From Candidatus Intestinimonas merdavium (GTDB lineage Bacteria > Bacillota > Clostridia > Oscillospirales > Oscillospiraceae), in contig DXCX01000075.1 of the NCBI GenBank assembly GCA_019115785.1, positions 1 to 63,344 of the forward strand: 63,344 nucleotides of DNA, in the 5' to 3' direction. The position numbers and the translations under genes were made by a program. This document shows positions 1 to 9,200 of this stretch, in pieces; positions within the stretch are counted from its first letter, which is position 1, and each line of letters opens with the position of its first letter. The notes under the pieces were generated by a model. That model was not told where the DNA came from and did not search any database. It saw nothing but the letters and a program-made list of their open reading frames with translations.

Positions 1-160
1 GGGAGAGGCGGTCAATTTTGCTCTTGGCATCCACAGCATTGATGGCGGTGCCCACCACCTGGATGCGGGGGTGGGAAGCCAGCCCCTGAGTAATGAGGTT
101 CCTGGCCACCATGGAGTCATCCACCACCAGCACACGGATGGGATTGTTGTTGGTGAGCAT
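1..160 (-). CDS. cheB: CheB, chemotaxis protein-glutamate methylesterase (partial, N-terminal part)
   Basis: Only the first 53 codons are in the window; the gene runs off the left edge. The visible part is the start of a receiver domain, with a beta strand ending in the acidic pair of VLVVDDSMVAR, followed by helix 1 and the VVGTA strand typical of CheB. CheB removes methyl groups from chemoreceptors when phosphorylated by CheA. The catalytic methylesterase domain is outside the window, so the call rests on the receiver start and on position as last gene of cheA-cheW-cheR-cheB. An AAAGAAAGG ribosome binding site precedes the ATG at 158-160 (minus strand). A different response regulator is possible but less likely directly after cheR. 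Confidence 0.8.
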   Translation of the reverse strand, partial: MLTNNNPIRVLVVDDSMVARNLITQGLASHPRIQVVGTAINAVDAKSKIDRLS

Positions 161-198
161 AATATTGATCCTTTCTTTTGGGCTGGGACGGCGGCCGG

Positions 199-1020
199 TC
201 ACTTCTTCTGATAGATGGAAGGAGACACCAGCCGGAATTTCGGGTCTTGGCCCAGAGACTCCGAGTGGCTCACAAAGAGGTAGCCATTCGGGTACATGGC
301 GTCATAAAAACGCTTGACCAGGCCGTCCCTGGTCTCCTGGTTAAAATAAATCATCACGTTGCGGCAGAAGATCACGTCGAATTTCAGACGGAACTGGATG
401 GGGTCCATGAGATTGAAGGGCCGGAAGATCACGTTTTTCCGGATGGCGGGCCCCACCGAATAAAGGCCGGTGCTCTTATCAAAGGTGAAATAGCGCTTGA
501 GCCAGTCGTTGGGCATATCGGCGGGCACATGGTAGAGCCCCGCCGTGGCCTTGGCCATGGCCTGCTGGGAGATGTCGGTGGCCAGCACCCGGGTATCCCA
601 CTGGGCGGCCTTGGAGCCGAAATACTCCTTGAGATAAATGGAAAGGGTGTAGGGCTCCTCGCCGCTGGAGCAGCCGGCGCTCCAGATGGAGAGGACCCGG
701 TCCTTCTGATGCCGCTTCTCCAGTTCCGGCAGGATCACATTCTGGAAGTAGGTAAAATGATCCGGTTCCCGGAGAAAATAGGTGTAGTTGGTGGTGAGCT
801 TGTTGAGGATGAGCTCCACATCCTCCGGGTCGCGGCGGGAGAAGAGCCGCTCCAGAAAGGGCTCCAGCGAGGTATATCCCCGCTCCTTCAGGGAGTGGGA
901 GAGCCGGCTGGTGATCAGGGTCTTCTTTTTGCTCAGGTCGATGCCGTAGTTTTTCTGCATGAACTGGACCAGCCGCTGGAAATCCTGGTCGGAGACGGTC
1001 AGGTCGTTAAAAAAGTCCAC
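199..1020 (-). CDS. cheR: CheR, chemotaxis protein methyltransferase
   Basis: This 273-residue protein has the family's usual length. CheR transfers methyl groups from S-adenosylmethionine to glutamates of chemoreceptors, setting adaptation together with CheB. An all-helical N-terminal domain (about residues 8-75) precedes the conserved TTNYTYFLRE segment (about 76-85) and the SAM-binding loop GCSSGEEPY (116-124). A further conserved strand, FDVIFCRNVMIYF, lies in the C-terminal half. It sits 21 bases after cheW and 38 bases before cheB on the same strand, so it is cotranscribed with the cheA operon. No pentapeptide-binding receptor is encoded nearby; the receptors must be elsewhere in the genome. 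Confidence 0.95.
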   Translation of the reverse strand: MDFFNDLTVSDQDFQRLVQFMQKNYGIDLSKKKTLITSRLSHSLKERGYTSLEPFLERLFSRRDPEDVELILNKLTTNYTYFLREPDHFTYFQNVILPELEKRHQKDRVLSIWSAGCSSGEEPYTLSIYLKEYFGSKAAQWDTRVLATDISQQAMAKATAGLYHVPADMPNDWLKRYFTFDKSTGLYSVGPAIRKNVIFRPFNLMDPIQFRLKFDVIFCRNVMIYFNQETRDGLVKRFYDAMYPNGYLFVSHSESLGQDPKFRLVSPSIYQKK

Positions 1021-1041
1021 AGTGTGTCAGCCTCTCTTCTG

Positions 1042-1521
1042 TCAGGACTGCGTCAGCAGTTGGTGGCAGTCAAAGACCAGCATGGTCTGTCCCTCGCCCA
1101 GAGAGCACATGCCGGAGACCAGCTTCTGCTGGTCGTGGTTGGGGGCGGGGAGGAGGGTATTGGTGGGGACGTCCAGCATCCGCTGCACCGTGTCCACCAG
1201 CACGCCCACCAGGGTGTCGTCAATGTTGAGGATGATGATGCAGTTCTCGTCGGCGGGCTCCTGGCCCAGCAGCAGACGGATGTCCACGATGGGGATGATC
1301 TGGCCGCGCAGGTTGATGATGCCCCGGACATAGGAGGGGACCAGGGGAAGGGTGGTGATCTGGTGATTGGTAATGATTTCCACAACATATTCCGCCCCGG
1401 CGCCGAAGAGCAGGCCGCCGGAGAGGAAAAGCAGGTATTTTTGACTTTCCGCCGTCACCGAACGGTCCGCCTCATAGGGCAGCTCCTCCTCAGAGGAGGA
1501 GAAAACACGATCTTCTTCCAT
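1042..1521 (-). CDS. cheW: CheW, chemotaxis coupling protein
   Basis: A 159-residue single CheW domain with an acidic N-terminal tail of about 25 residues. CheW bridges chemoreceptors and the P5 domain of CheA in the membrane-associated array. The family pattern is visible in YVVEIITNHQITTLPLVPSYV, followed by RGIINLRGQIIPIVDIR, the most conserved CheW stretch. The gene lies 18 bases after cheA and 21 bases before cheR, consistent with one operon. A second CheW-like domain in this window is in CheV (39040-39978), so the organism can couple receptors to CheA in two ways, as in Bacillus. Confidence 0.95.
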   Translation of the reverse strand: MEEDRVFSSSEEELPYEADRSVTAESQKYLLFLSGGLLFGAGAEYVVEIITNHQITTLPLVPSYVRGIINLRGQIIPIVDIRLLLGQEPADENCIIILNIDDTLVGVLVDTVQRMLDVPTNTLLPAPNHDQQKLVSGMCSLGEGQTMLVFDCHQLLTQS

Positions 1522-1539
1522 GATAAAGCCTCCTGTGGA

Positions 1540-3675
1540 TCACTGGACGGGGGTATAGAGGTTGCCCACATCCAGGATAATGCTGATGTTGCCGTCGCCC
1601 AGGATCGTACAGCCCGCGATCCCGCTGCGCTTGATGTTGAAGCTGTTGAGGTAGCTGGGCAGCGGCTTCACCACCACCTGCTGCTCACCCAGCAGCTCAT
1701 CCACGAACAGGCAGTAGGAGGACTCGCCGGCCTCCAGCCAGATGAGGATGCCGTCCTCCACCTCGGTGCAGCCGCCCTCGATCTGATAGAGCTCCCGCAT
1801 ACGGACCACCGGGTAGAAGTTGCCCATGCACTTGAAGAGCTCGCCGCCGGTGGCGTCGTGTACCAGGTCGGACTGGCCGATCTTGAAGGACTGGCGGATG
1901 TTGTGGATGGGGATGGTGAAAATGGACGCGCCCACCGAGACCTCCATGCCGTCCATGATGGCCATGGTCAGGGGGATCTTCAGTGTGGTGGTCATGCCCT
2001 GGCCGGGCTCACTGGTGATGGTCACCGTGCCGCCCACATTTTCCACATTCTGCTTGACCACATCCATGCCCACGCCGCGGCCGGAGAACTCGGTGACCTC
2101 GGTATTGGTGGAGAAGCCGGGGGCCAGCAGGAAGTTGAGGATGTCCTTGTGGGAGTAGTCCACGCCGGGGAGGGCAAGGCCCCTCTGAATGGCCTTGTTG
2201 AGCGTTTTTTCATAGTTGACGCCCTGGCCGTCGTCCTTGATCTCGATGATGACCTCACTGCCGGTGTGCCGGGCGGAGAGGACGATCTCGCCCACCGGGT
2301 CCTTCCCGGCGGCGATACGGTCCTGGACGTTCTCCTCGATGCCGTGGTCCATGGAGTTGCGGACGATGTGCATGATGGGGTCGCCGATGCTGTCCACGAT
2401 GGTCTTGTCCACCTCGGTGTCCTCGCCCACCAGGACCAGCTTGGCCTGCTTGTCCAGCTTCTTGCACATGTCGCGGACGATGCGGTTCATCTTCTGGAAG
2501 GTGGCCGAGACGGGGACCATCCGCAGGGACATGGACACATCCTGAAGCTCGTCGGTGAGCTTGCGCAGCTGCCGGGCGGATTTGGTAAAGGTGTCCAGCT
2601 TGAGTCCCTTGAGCTCAGGGGAGCCGGTGACCATGGACTCGGTGATGACGATCTCGCCCACCACGGCGGCCAGCTCATCCAGCTTGCTCAGGCTGACGCT
2701 GATCAGGCTCTCCTTGTGGTGGGTGGTCCCCTCCGCCTTGGCGCCTGGATGGCTGGGCGCCGGAGCGGGAGCGGCCGGCTTGGGCGCGGGGGCCGGGGCG
2801 GGGGCCGGAGCCGCGGCAGCGGCAGGGGCCGGAGCGGCGGGCTGGGGGGCCGGAGCGGCGGCGGGCGCCGGGGCGGCGGCCGCCTCGGGATGGTCGATGG
2901 CCTGATAGGTGCGGACGGAACCGGCGCCGGTGACGACGTGGATGGCGTTGTCCCGGTCGGCCTGGTTGCGGAAGGAGAGCAGGAAACCGGATTCCGTGAT
3001 CTGAGCCGCCGTGGAGGGGTCATGCTCCACGCTCTCCGGAGAGAACGTAAAATCGTCGTCGCCGCAGATCTCGCGAATGGAGGTGACCAGCATGAAGGCG
3101 CGCAGATTCTCCATGCCGCAGCCCTCGTCAAAGAAGACCTGAAGGGAGTAGGGGAAGCCGGCCACGGCGGTGGTGGACTGAGCGGCGGCCTGAGGCGCGG
3201 CGGCCTGCGGGGCGGGGGCCTGAGGAGCGGCAGCCTGAGCAGCGGGCGCGCCGCCATCGGCGGAGGGAGAGATTTGTTGGATGAAGCTATTAATCTTTTG
3301 CAGGAGACTGTCGATATTTTGAGTTAGGGGCTGGTCATTTTCGATGTGGTCGATCTCCTGCCGGAAAAAATCAATGGTTTGGAAGAGCAGATCAAATAAT
3401 TCCGGTCGGAGCGACTCAGGGACCACGGAGATACTCTTGTCCCGAATGATGGCGAACAGATCCTCCGCGCGGTGGGCGATGGTCATGAGGGAATCATATT
3501 CCATCATGGCCGAGGAACCCTTGATGGTGTGCATGATGCGGAAGATCGTGTTGATATCCTCGTCGGAAAAGGTGTCCTCTTGCTCCGCGGCAAGCACAAT
3601 GCTGTCGAGCTGTTCCAGGAGACCGTTGGTTTCGAAGAGAAACGCTTCCAAAATACTGTCGTTGCCCGTACCCAT
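1540..3675 (-). CDS. cheA: CheA, chemotaxis histidine kinase
   Basis: A 711-residue CheA with all five domains. P1 carries the phosphorylated histidine in IMHTIKGSS (His49). A CheY-binding P2-like domain (about 170-265) lies between two Ala/Pro-rich linkers. P3 is the dimerisation helix pair near LSKLDELAAVVGEIVI. P4 is the ATPase, with N-box VRNSMDHGIE, G1 DDGQGV and G2 GRGVGMDVV. P5 is the CheW-like C-terminus ending at LYTPVQ. The kinase autophosphorylates and passes phosphate to CheY, CheB and CheV. The ATG is preceded by AAGGAAGGA at good spacing. It is the first gene of the minus-strand operon, and a sigma-28-like promoter lies about 40 bases upstream. The linkers are unusually long and almost pure Ala/Pro. 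Confidence 0.97.
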   Translation of the reverse strand: MGTGNDSILEAFLFETNGLLEQLDSIVLAAEQEDTFSDEDINTIFRIMHTIKGSSAMMEYDSLMTIAHRAEDLFAIIRDKSISVVPESLRPELFDLLFQTIDFFRQEIDHIENDQPLTQNIDSLLQKINSFIQQISPSADGGAPAAQAAAPQAPAPQAAAPQAAAQSTTAVAGFPYSLQVFFDEGCGMENLRAFMLVTSIREICGDDDFTFSPESVEHDPSTAAQITESGFLLSFRNQADRDNAIHVVTGAGSVRTYQAIDHPEAAAAPAPAAAPAPQPAAPAPAAAAAPAPAPAPAPKPAAPAPAPSHPGAKAEGTTHHKESLISVSLSKLDELAAVVGEIVITESMVTGSPELKGLKLDTFTKSARQLRKLTDELQDVSMSLRMVPVSATFQKMNRIVRDMCKKLDKQAKLVLVGEDTEVDKTIVDSIGDPIMHIVRNSMDHGIEENVQDRIAAGKDPVGEIVLSARHTGSEVIIEIKDDGQGVNYEKTLNKAIQRGLALPGVDYSHKDILNFLLAPGFSTNTEVTEFSGRGVGMDVVKQNVENVGGTVTITSEPGQGMTTTLKIPLTMAIMDGMEVSVGASIFTIPIHNIRQSFKIGQSDLVHDATGGELFKCMGNFYPVVRMRELYQIEGGCTEVEDGILIWLEAGESSYCLFVDELLGEQQVVVKPLPSYLNSFNIKRSGIAGCTILGDGNISIILDVGNLYTPVQ

Positions 3676-3713
3676 AAGCAGAATCCTTCCTTTTTCATGT
3701 TACTACTGCTTTT

Positions 3714-3740
3714 CTATCGACCAGTTTTTGAAAAGATTAA
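3714..3740 (-). promoter_or_regulatory. Possible sigma-28 (FliA/SigD) promoter for the cheA operon
   Basis: Read on the minus strand, a -10-like GTCGATAG (3714-3721) lies 15 bases from a TTAA box (3737-3740). The flagellar sigma consensus is TAAA-N15-GCCGATAT. Six of eight -10 bases agree and the spacing fits. It sits about 40 bases before cheA, and chemotaxis genes are usual sigma-28 targets. fliA is encoded at 35549. This is a motif match only; no start site is known. Confidence 0.4.
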
Positions 3741-3832
3741 GTCATTGCCGAACAAAATGTGACTTGGGTCTGGAGCGGGTGGTAACCGGGGCGCGGGCGG
3801 GCGGACGATCAAGCTGAAGTAAGGTGATGGAA

Positions 3833-5278
3833 ATGGCAAATTTGATGGGCGTGACCAATCCGGCGCCAGTCTATGACGGCAACAACAATACCCACGCCCT
3901 TCCGACTGCGCCAAAGCCCAATGATACGACCATACAAAACATTCCGGACCCCACCCGGGTGGGACGGGCGGATGCCCGGACGGACCAGAAGAACGCCGGG
4001 GACGCCCTGGAATCCCAGGTGCTGCGGTATGACTCCAACCTCCAGTTTTTCCTCCAGGCGCTCCGGGAGGCCCCCGATGTGCAGGCCGAGCTGGCCAGGG
4101 CCATCACCTGGCTGAAGGGACTGGTGGTCATGCCCGGGCTGACCCAGGGCGTGGCCGAGGAGATGTCCCAGTTTTTGGAGATGCTCCACCTGGATGCGGA
4201 CGGGTTCAAGCAGTTTTTTCTCGACCAGATGGCGGCGGGGAACCGCTTCAGCGGGCCGCTGCTGTCCATTCTGCGGCAGGCCTACCAGTCCACGCCCAGC
4301 CAGAACGTCCGGGAGGGGATCTTGTCCTTTCTGAAGCGGTACAGCGATTTTTCCTCCACGGGGCACATCGCCGGGAATCTGTCCCGAATCCTGCGGCAGC
4401 TGCCCGAGTATATGCCCAAAAGCTGGGGGGGCAAGCTGCTGGAGCTCTCCGCCGGACTGGAGAACAGCCTCCAGGCGGGGGACCGGGCCGGCGCCCTGAA
4501 GCTGCTCCAGGGGCAGATCGTGCCGTACCTGGCCTCCTATGTGGAGCGCACCCATGACCTGGGGACGGCCCGGGGACTCATCCGCCTGCTGATGCTGAAC
4601 GTGGCGCGGTATGAAAACGGCAGCGAGGGGGGGCTCATAGCGGCCTTCCGGCAGATGAGCGGCTATGGGGACGCCCTCTCCGGCCTCAACCAGCTGGATG
4701 ACGACGCCCTGATGAAGCTTTTGCGGGAGAATTCCTTCACCCAGGCCGCCCGGGCGGATGTGTTCGCGGAAAAGCTCTCCAGCATGGCCTCCAAGGCCCT
4801 GCGCGGGGAGTTTGGAGCCGAGGCCCGGGAGGCCTTTCAGGAGATCGTCCGGGCCATCCTCATCAATGAGAGCGTCTTTATGCCCCTGCGCCACAGCATC
4901 CTCCCCCTGGAGTGGGGAGACAGGATGATGTACTCCGAGTTCTGGGTGGACCCGGACGCGGAGGAGGACCGGGACCAGGGCGGAAAGCCGGGCGGCGGGG
5001 GAAAGATCCAGTTTCTCTTCAAGCTGGACATCCAGGGGCTGGGCTTCCTGGACATGACGCTGGCCGCCCGGGAGGGGCAGGTGGACCTGGCGGTCTTCGG
5101 CCCCGACGCCGTGGCCGACCACCAGGACCAGATCGCCCGGGACCTGAAGGAGATCCTGTCCGACCACGGCCTGGACGGCAGGAGCGTACGGGTGGCAAAG
5201 AGCCAGCATCCCCTGGCCATTACCGAGGTATTTCCAGATCTCTTTGAAGGGAAGCGAAGTGTGAATGTCAAGATCTGA
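3833..5278 (+). CDS. FliK-like flagellar protein of the YlqG type (hypothetical)
   Basis: A 481-residue soluble protein with no signal peptide. Residues 1 to about 45 are low complexity; the middle is helical. The last 110 residues (LFKLDIQGLGFLDMTLAARE, then a strand and a helix) follow the pattern of the FliK C-terminal hook-length-control domain. The next gene encodes a lone FlhB C-terminal domain; in Bacillus subtilis ylqG and ylqH form the same pair. I infer a role in export-substrate switching, but the true FliK of this locus is at 21989. The ATG at 3833 was chosen because AAGGTG lies 6 bases before it; a GTG (3824) and an ATG (3827) upstream would overlap that site. Confidence 0.6.
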   Translation: MANLMGVTNPAPVYDGNNNTHALPTAPKPNDTTIQNIPDPTRVGRADARTDQKNAGDALESQVLRYDSNLQFFLQALREAPDVQAELARAITWLKGLVVMPGLTQGVAEEMSQFLEMLHLDADGFKQFFLDQMAAGNRFSGPLLSILRQAYQSTPSQNVREGILSFLKRYSDFSSTGHIAGNLSRILRQLPEYMPKSWGGKLLELSAGLENSLQAGDRAGALKLLQGQIVPYLASYVERTHDLGTARGLIRLLMLNVARYENGSEGGLIAAFRQMSGYGDALSGLNQLDDDALMKLLRENSFTQAARADVFAEKLSSMASKALRGEFGAEAREAFQEIVRAILINESVFMPLRHSILPLEWGDRMMYSEFWVDPDAEEDRDQGGKPGGGGKIQFLFKLDIQGLGFLDMTLAAREGQVDLAVFGPDAVADHQDQIARDLKEILSDHGLDGRSVRVAKSQHPLAITEVFPDLFEGKRSVNVKI

Positions 5279-5597
5279 TCAGGGACCGGCAAAGCGCGCC
5301 GTGGCCCTTCGCTATGGCGCCGACGACGCGGCGCCGGTGATCGTGGCCTCGGGGATGGGCAATCTGGCGGAGAAGATCGTGGAGGTGGCCTCGGAAAACG
5401 GCGTGCCCGTCTATGAGGACGACTCTCTGGCCACGGTCCTCTCCCAGATGGAGCTGGGCAAGGAGATCCCCGAGGAGCTCTATGAGGCAGTGGTGGAGAT
5501 CTATCTCTACTTTTTGAATTTTGACCCCGCCGATCCGGAGAAGTATCAGCGGGAACGAAAGGCGCGGCAGCAGGAGGGGGAGAGTCATGGCGTATAA
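5265..5597 (+). CDS. Stand-alone FlhB C-terminal-domain protein (EscU/YscU/HrcU family, YlqH/FlhX-like)
   Basis: A 110-residue protein aligning with the cytoplasmic domain of FlhB after its self-cleavage site. It shows the AVALRYGADDAAPVIVASG strand, then LAEKIVEVASENGVPVYED and the GKEIPEELYEAVVEIYLYF helix. It has no membrane segments and no NPTH motif; an alanine-led AVALRY starts where the post-cleavage peptide would. In epsilon-proteobacteria the homologue FlhX can replace the FlhB C-terminus in hook export; that is family knowledge, not shown here. It overlaps the previous gene by 14 bases and the next by 11, so the three are translationally coupled. Full-length flhB is at 32342. Confidence 0.85.
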   Translation: MSRSDQGPAKRAVALRYGADDAAPVIVASGMGNLAEKIVEVASENGVPVYEDDSLATVLSQMELGKEIPEELYEAVVEIYLYFLNFDPADPEKYQRERKARQQEGESHGV

Positions 5598-6219
5598 ATA
5601 TCTGGTGCTGGACAGCCTGGGGCGGCCGGTGGCCCGGTGCATGTCGCCGGAGGGCCTGGACGCGCCGGTGTGGCGGCTGGAGATGAGTGAGGAGGACCTG
5701 GAGCGGATCTTGGCCCACAAGAACGTCACGCTGGTGGGGACCTCGGAGAAATGGGCCGCCGCGGAGGGGCGCATCGTGCGCCATGACGGCAACCAGGTGT
5801 GGGTGGAGGCCATCCGGGAGCTGGACGGGACCGTGCGGGAGAACCTGCGTATGCCCGTGCGGTTTGAGAGCTTCCTCTATCCCGTCTCCGGCAGCTGGAA
5901 GGGGCGCCGGCCCATCGTGAGCCGGGACCTGAGCTGCGGCGGCGTGGCATTTTACTGCAAACAGAGGCTGGAGGAGGGGGAGATCGCCCAGATCGTGGTG
6001 CCGGTGACCTCCCAGCCCCTCCTGCTGGATCTGAAGATCCTGCGCCAGCGGCCCAGCCCGGAGCCGGTGCCCCTCTACGCGGCGGAGTTTACGGGTCTGC
6101 TCCGGGAGGAGGAGAGTATGGTGCGGGAGGCCGTGTTCAACATCCAGCTGCGCTATCCTTCGGAGCCGGGACGGGATACCCTGTCCCCGGGAGATAACGG
6201 AAGAGAGGAAAGGAAGTGA
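5587..6219 (+). CDS. PilZ-domain c-di-GMP-binding protein
   Basis: A 211-residue protein with an N-terminal domain (about 1-80) and a PilZ domain (about 85-205). The two ligand-binding motifs are intact: RxxxR at Arg88-Arg92 (RMPVR) and DxSxxG at Asp114-Gly119 (DLSCGG). It should therefore bind cyclic di-GMP. The two-domain build and location among flagellar genes resemble the YcgR/DgrA motility brakes that act on the motor, although the N-terminal domain is not clearly YcgR-N. An AGGAGGGGG site precedes the ATG at 5587. The start lies inside the previous gene, and the stop almost touches the S-layer gene that follows, so the PilZ gene is probably cotranscribed with surface-protein genes as well. 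Confidence 0.88.
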   Translation: MAYKYLVLDSLGRPVARCMSPEGLDAPVWRLEMSEEDLERILAHKNVTLVGTSEKWAAAEGRIVRHDGNQVWVEAIRELDGTVRENLRMPVRFESFLYPVSGSWKGRRPIVSRDLSCGGVAFYCKQRLEEGEIAQIVVPVTSQPLLLDLKILRQRPSPEPVPLYAAEFTGLLREEESMVREAVFNIQLRYPSEPGRDTLSPGDNGREERK

Positions 6220-6224
6220 GGGAC

Positions 6225-9200
6225 ATGAAGGGGAATCTTCGGCGCATGGGCGCCCTTCTGCTGCTGTTGGCCATGCTGGTGGGCATGCTGCCCCAGACGG
6301 TCTTGGCCGCCGCGGCAGATTACACACAGCCCTATCTGAATCAGCTGGTGAACTGGGGCTTTATGCGGGGCGATATTGACGGAAACCTCAATCCGGACAA
6401 CAACATCACCCGGGCGGAGTTCGTCACCATCATCAACCGCGCCTTCGGCTATGAGACGGTGGGGGCCACCCCCTTTAATGACGTGGAGGACACCGACTGG
6501 TATGCCGAGGATGTGGCCATCGCCTATACGGCGGGGTATATCACCGGTACGTCGGCCAACACCTTCTCCCCCCTTGCCGAGATCACCCGGGAGGAGGCGG
6601 CGGTCATCCTGGCCAGGAACCTGATGATGCAGCCGGCGGTGGGTGAGGACACCGATTTCACCGACGGGCGGGATCTGAGCAACTGGAGCAGCGGCCTGGT
6701 GAGCACGGCGGCGCGCTACAACCTCCTCTCCGGCTATCCCGACGGCAGCTTCCGGCCCCAGAACCCCATCACCCGGGGCGAGGTGGCCATTATGGTCACC
6801 AAGGCCATGGGCACCCCGGTCCAGGAGCCGGGTGAGCACACCCTGGGCAGCGTCTACGGAAACGTGGTCATCTCCAAATCCGGCGTCACCCTGCGGGACA
6901 CCGTCATCGCCGGCAACCTCTACATCACCTCCGGCGTGGACCTGGGGGACGTCCAGCTGGAAAACGTCACCGTGCTGGGCGAGATCGTGGTCAGCGGCGG
7001 CGGCGTCAGCGAGGGGGGCGACGACAGCGTCATCCTGCGCAATGTGGACGCCCCCAAGCTCATTGTGGACAACATCAAAAACCAGCAGGTCTCCCTCCGG
7101 GTGGAGGGCGACGGCGTCATCGGCACCACCAGCGTGCGCACCGACAGCTTTATCGCCGACAACACGCCCGCCGGCTACGGCCTGAGCCGCATCGAGCTGG
7201 ACGGGGAGGAGGAGAGCAGCCTGAAGCTGGCGGGCAACGTGAAGGAGGTCGTCAACCTGACCCCCGGCTCCTCCATCGACGTGGCGGCCGGCCAGGTGGA
7301 GACGGTGACCGTGGACGAGAAGGCCACGGACTCCACCCTGAGCGTCACCGCCGGGGCCCAGGTGGGCAACGTGAACCTGGACGTGGGCACCACCGTCACC
7401 GGCGACGGCGACATCGCCAATCTGACGGTGAACGCCAATGACAGCACCGTCTCCATGCTGCCCGACCAGATCGTGGTCCGCCCCGGCGTCACCGCCACCA
7501 TCGACGGGGAGCAGATGGACAGCGCGGCGGCGGCCGAGTCCTCCGCCGACCCCCGCCTGCTGGCGGGCTATCCCCAGGTCACCGACCTGGCGCCCACCAG
7601 CGCCACGGTGAGCTTCAGCGCCAACAAGCGGGGTACCATCTACTGGGCCATCAGCTCAGTGACCGACGGCTCCATCGGGGTGGATGAGCTCATCAACCCC
7701 CAGTCCTACGCCACCAAGGTGGTCAAGCAGGGCACCCTGACCCTGGGCGGGGCCAGCCAGCCCGGCGCGGCAAAGATCAGCGGCCTCACCTCCGACGGCT
7801 CCTACTACCTCTCCACCGTCCTGGTGGACGCCAGAGGGGACCAGAGCCCCCTGAAGGTCATCTCCTTCACCACGCCGGACAACAGCGTGCCCAACTTCGC
7901 CACCGACTACCCCTATCTCTCCAGGATCACCAATATCTCCGCCCAGGTCACCGCCATGACCACCAAGACCTGCCGGCTGTACTGGGCGCTGCTGCCCAAG
8001 GGCTCCGCCGCCCCCACCGCCAGCGACTTCAAGGCCAACGCCGTCACCGGCAATCTGGGCTTCGGCACCCTGGACGTGACCAAGAACACCCCCTATACCT
8101 TTGATGTGAACAGCGTGCCCCTGGAGGAGCTGGAGAGCTACGACCTCTACCTGTGGCTCACCGACGTGGACGGCGCCCAGAGCTCGGCGGTCAAGAAGCT
8201 CAGCTTCACCACCGTGGACAAGACGCCCCCCGTCTTCAACACCGAGCCCACCATCAACAAGGTGGACCGCACCTCGGTGGGCATGTACGCCAACCTCAAC
8301 GAGGCGGGCACCCTGTACTGGGTGGTGGTGGCCCAGGGTGAGGAGTACCCCAAGCCCCTGGCCGGCCAGACCGGCGCGGTGGACCTGGCCAGCGACACGG
8401 CCAAGCTCCAGGTGTCCGCGGGGATGAATGCCCTCAAGAGCGGCAGCGTCTCCATGGCCGAGGGCAGGGACGTGAACTTCAATGTGAGCGGTCTGGAGGC
8501 GGAAAAGGCCTATGACCTCTACTATGTGGCCAAGGACACGGCGGGCAACTTCTCCGCCACGGTGAAGAAGATCACCATCCACACCCTGGACCCCAACGCC
8601 CCCACCGTCACCCAGGAGTTCACCCGGTATAACGGGGAGGACACCACCACGCCTCTGCCCAATACCGACATCCGCCTGGTGTTCAGCGAGGCCATCCAGG
8701 ACGCCACCACCAACACCGCCTATGTGGATCTCTATCAGGCGGTGACCCAGGCGGGGGCGGACGCCTCCGCCGCCCGGGAGGCCATGGCCAACGTGCTGCG
8801 CAACAGCATCAAGCTCTATGTGGACACCGGCAACGGCCGGCCGGAGGTGGTGCCCGAGGCCACCTCCACCACAAACAAGCTCACCGATGACTGGGTGATC
8901 GACTACCGCTATGCCGAGATCACCCTGGAGGAGGGCAAGACCGTGGTCACCTTCCCCACCAAGTCGGCCACGGAGACCAGCGGCCTCAACCTGGAGAGCG
9001 GCGTGGAGTACTACTTCGAGATCGAGGCGGGGACCATCGCCGACACCTCCGGCACCAAGAACATCATGGGCAAGACCACCCTGGACCGGTTCAAGACGGT
9101 CTTCGCCATCGTGAACCTGAGCAATCCCAACATCACCAGCCTGGAGCTCTATCACAATAAGGTCAAGGACCGGGTGGATGTGAGCTGGACCCTCACCCCC

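Noticed and set aside
178-3327. Plus-strand open frame of about 1049 codons opposite cheA-cheW-cheR
   Set aside because: It lies antisense to well-matched chemotaxis genes, is His/Gly/Leu-rich low complexity and has no ribosome binding site; it results from high GC3 in the real genes.
5265-5597. Broken flhB pseudogene
   Set aside because: It has a proper start, is coupled to both neighbours and matches the stand-alone YlqH/FlhX group; a separate full flhB is intact at 32342.
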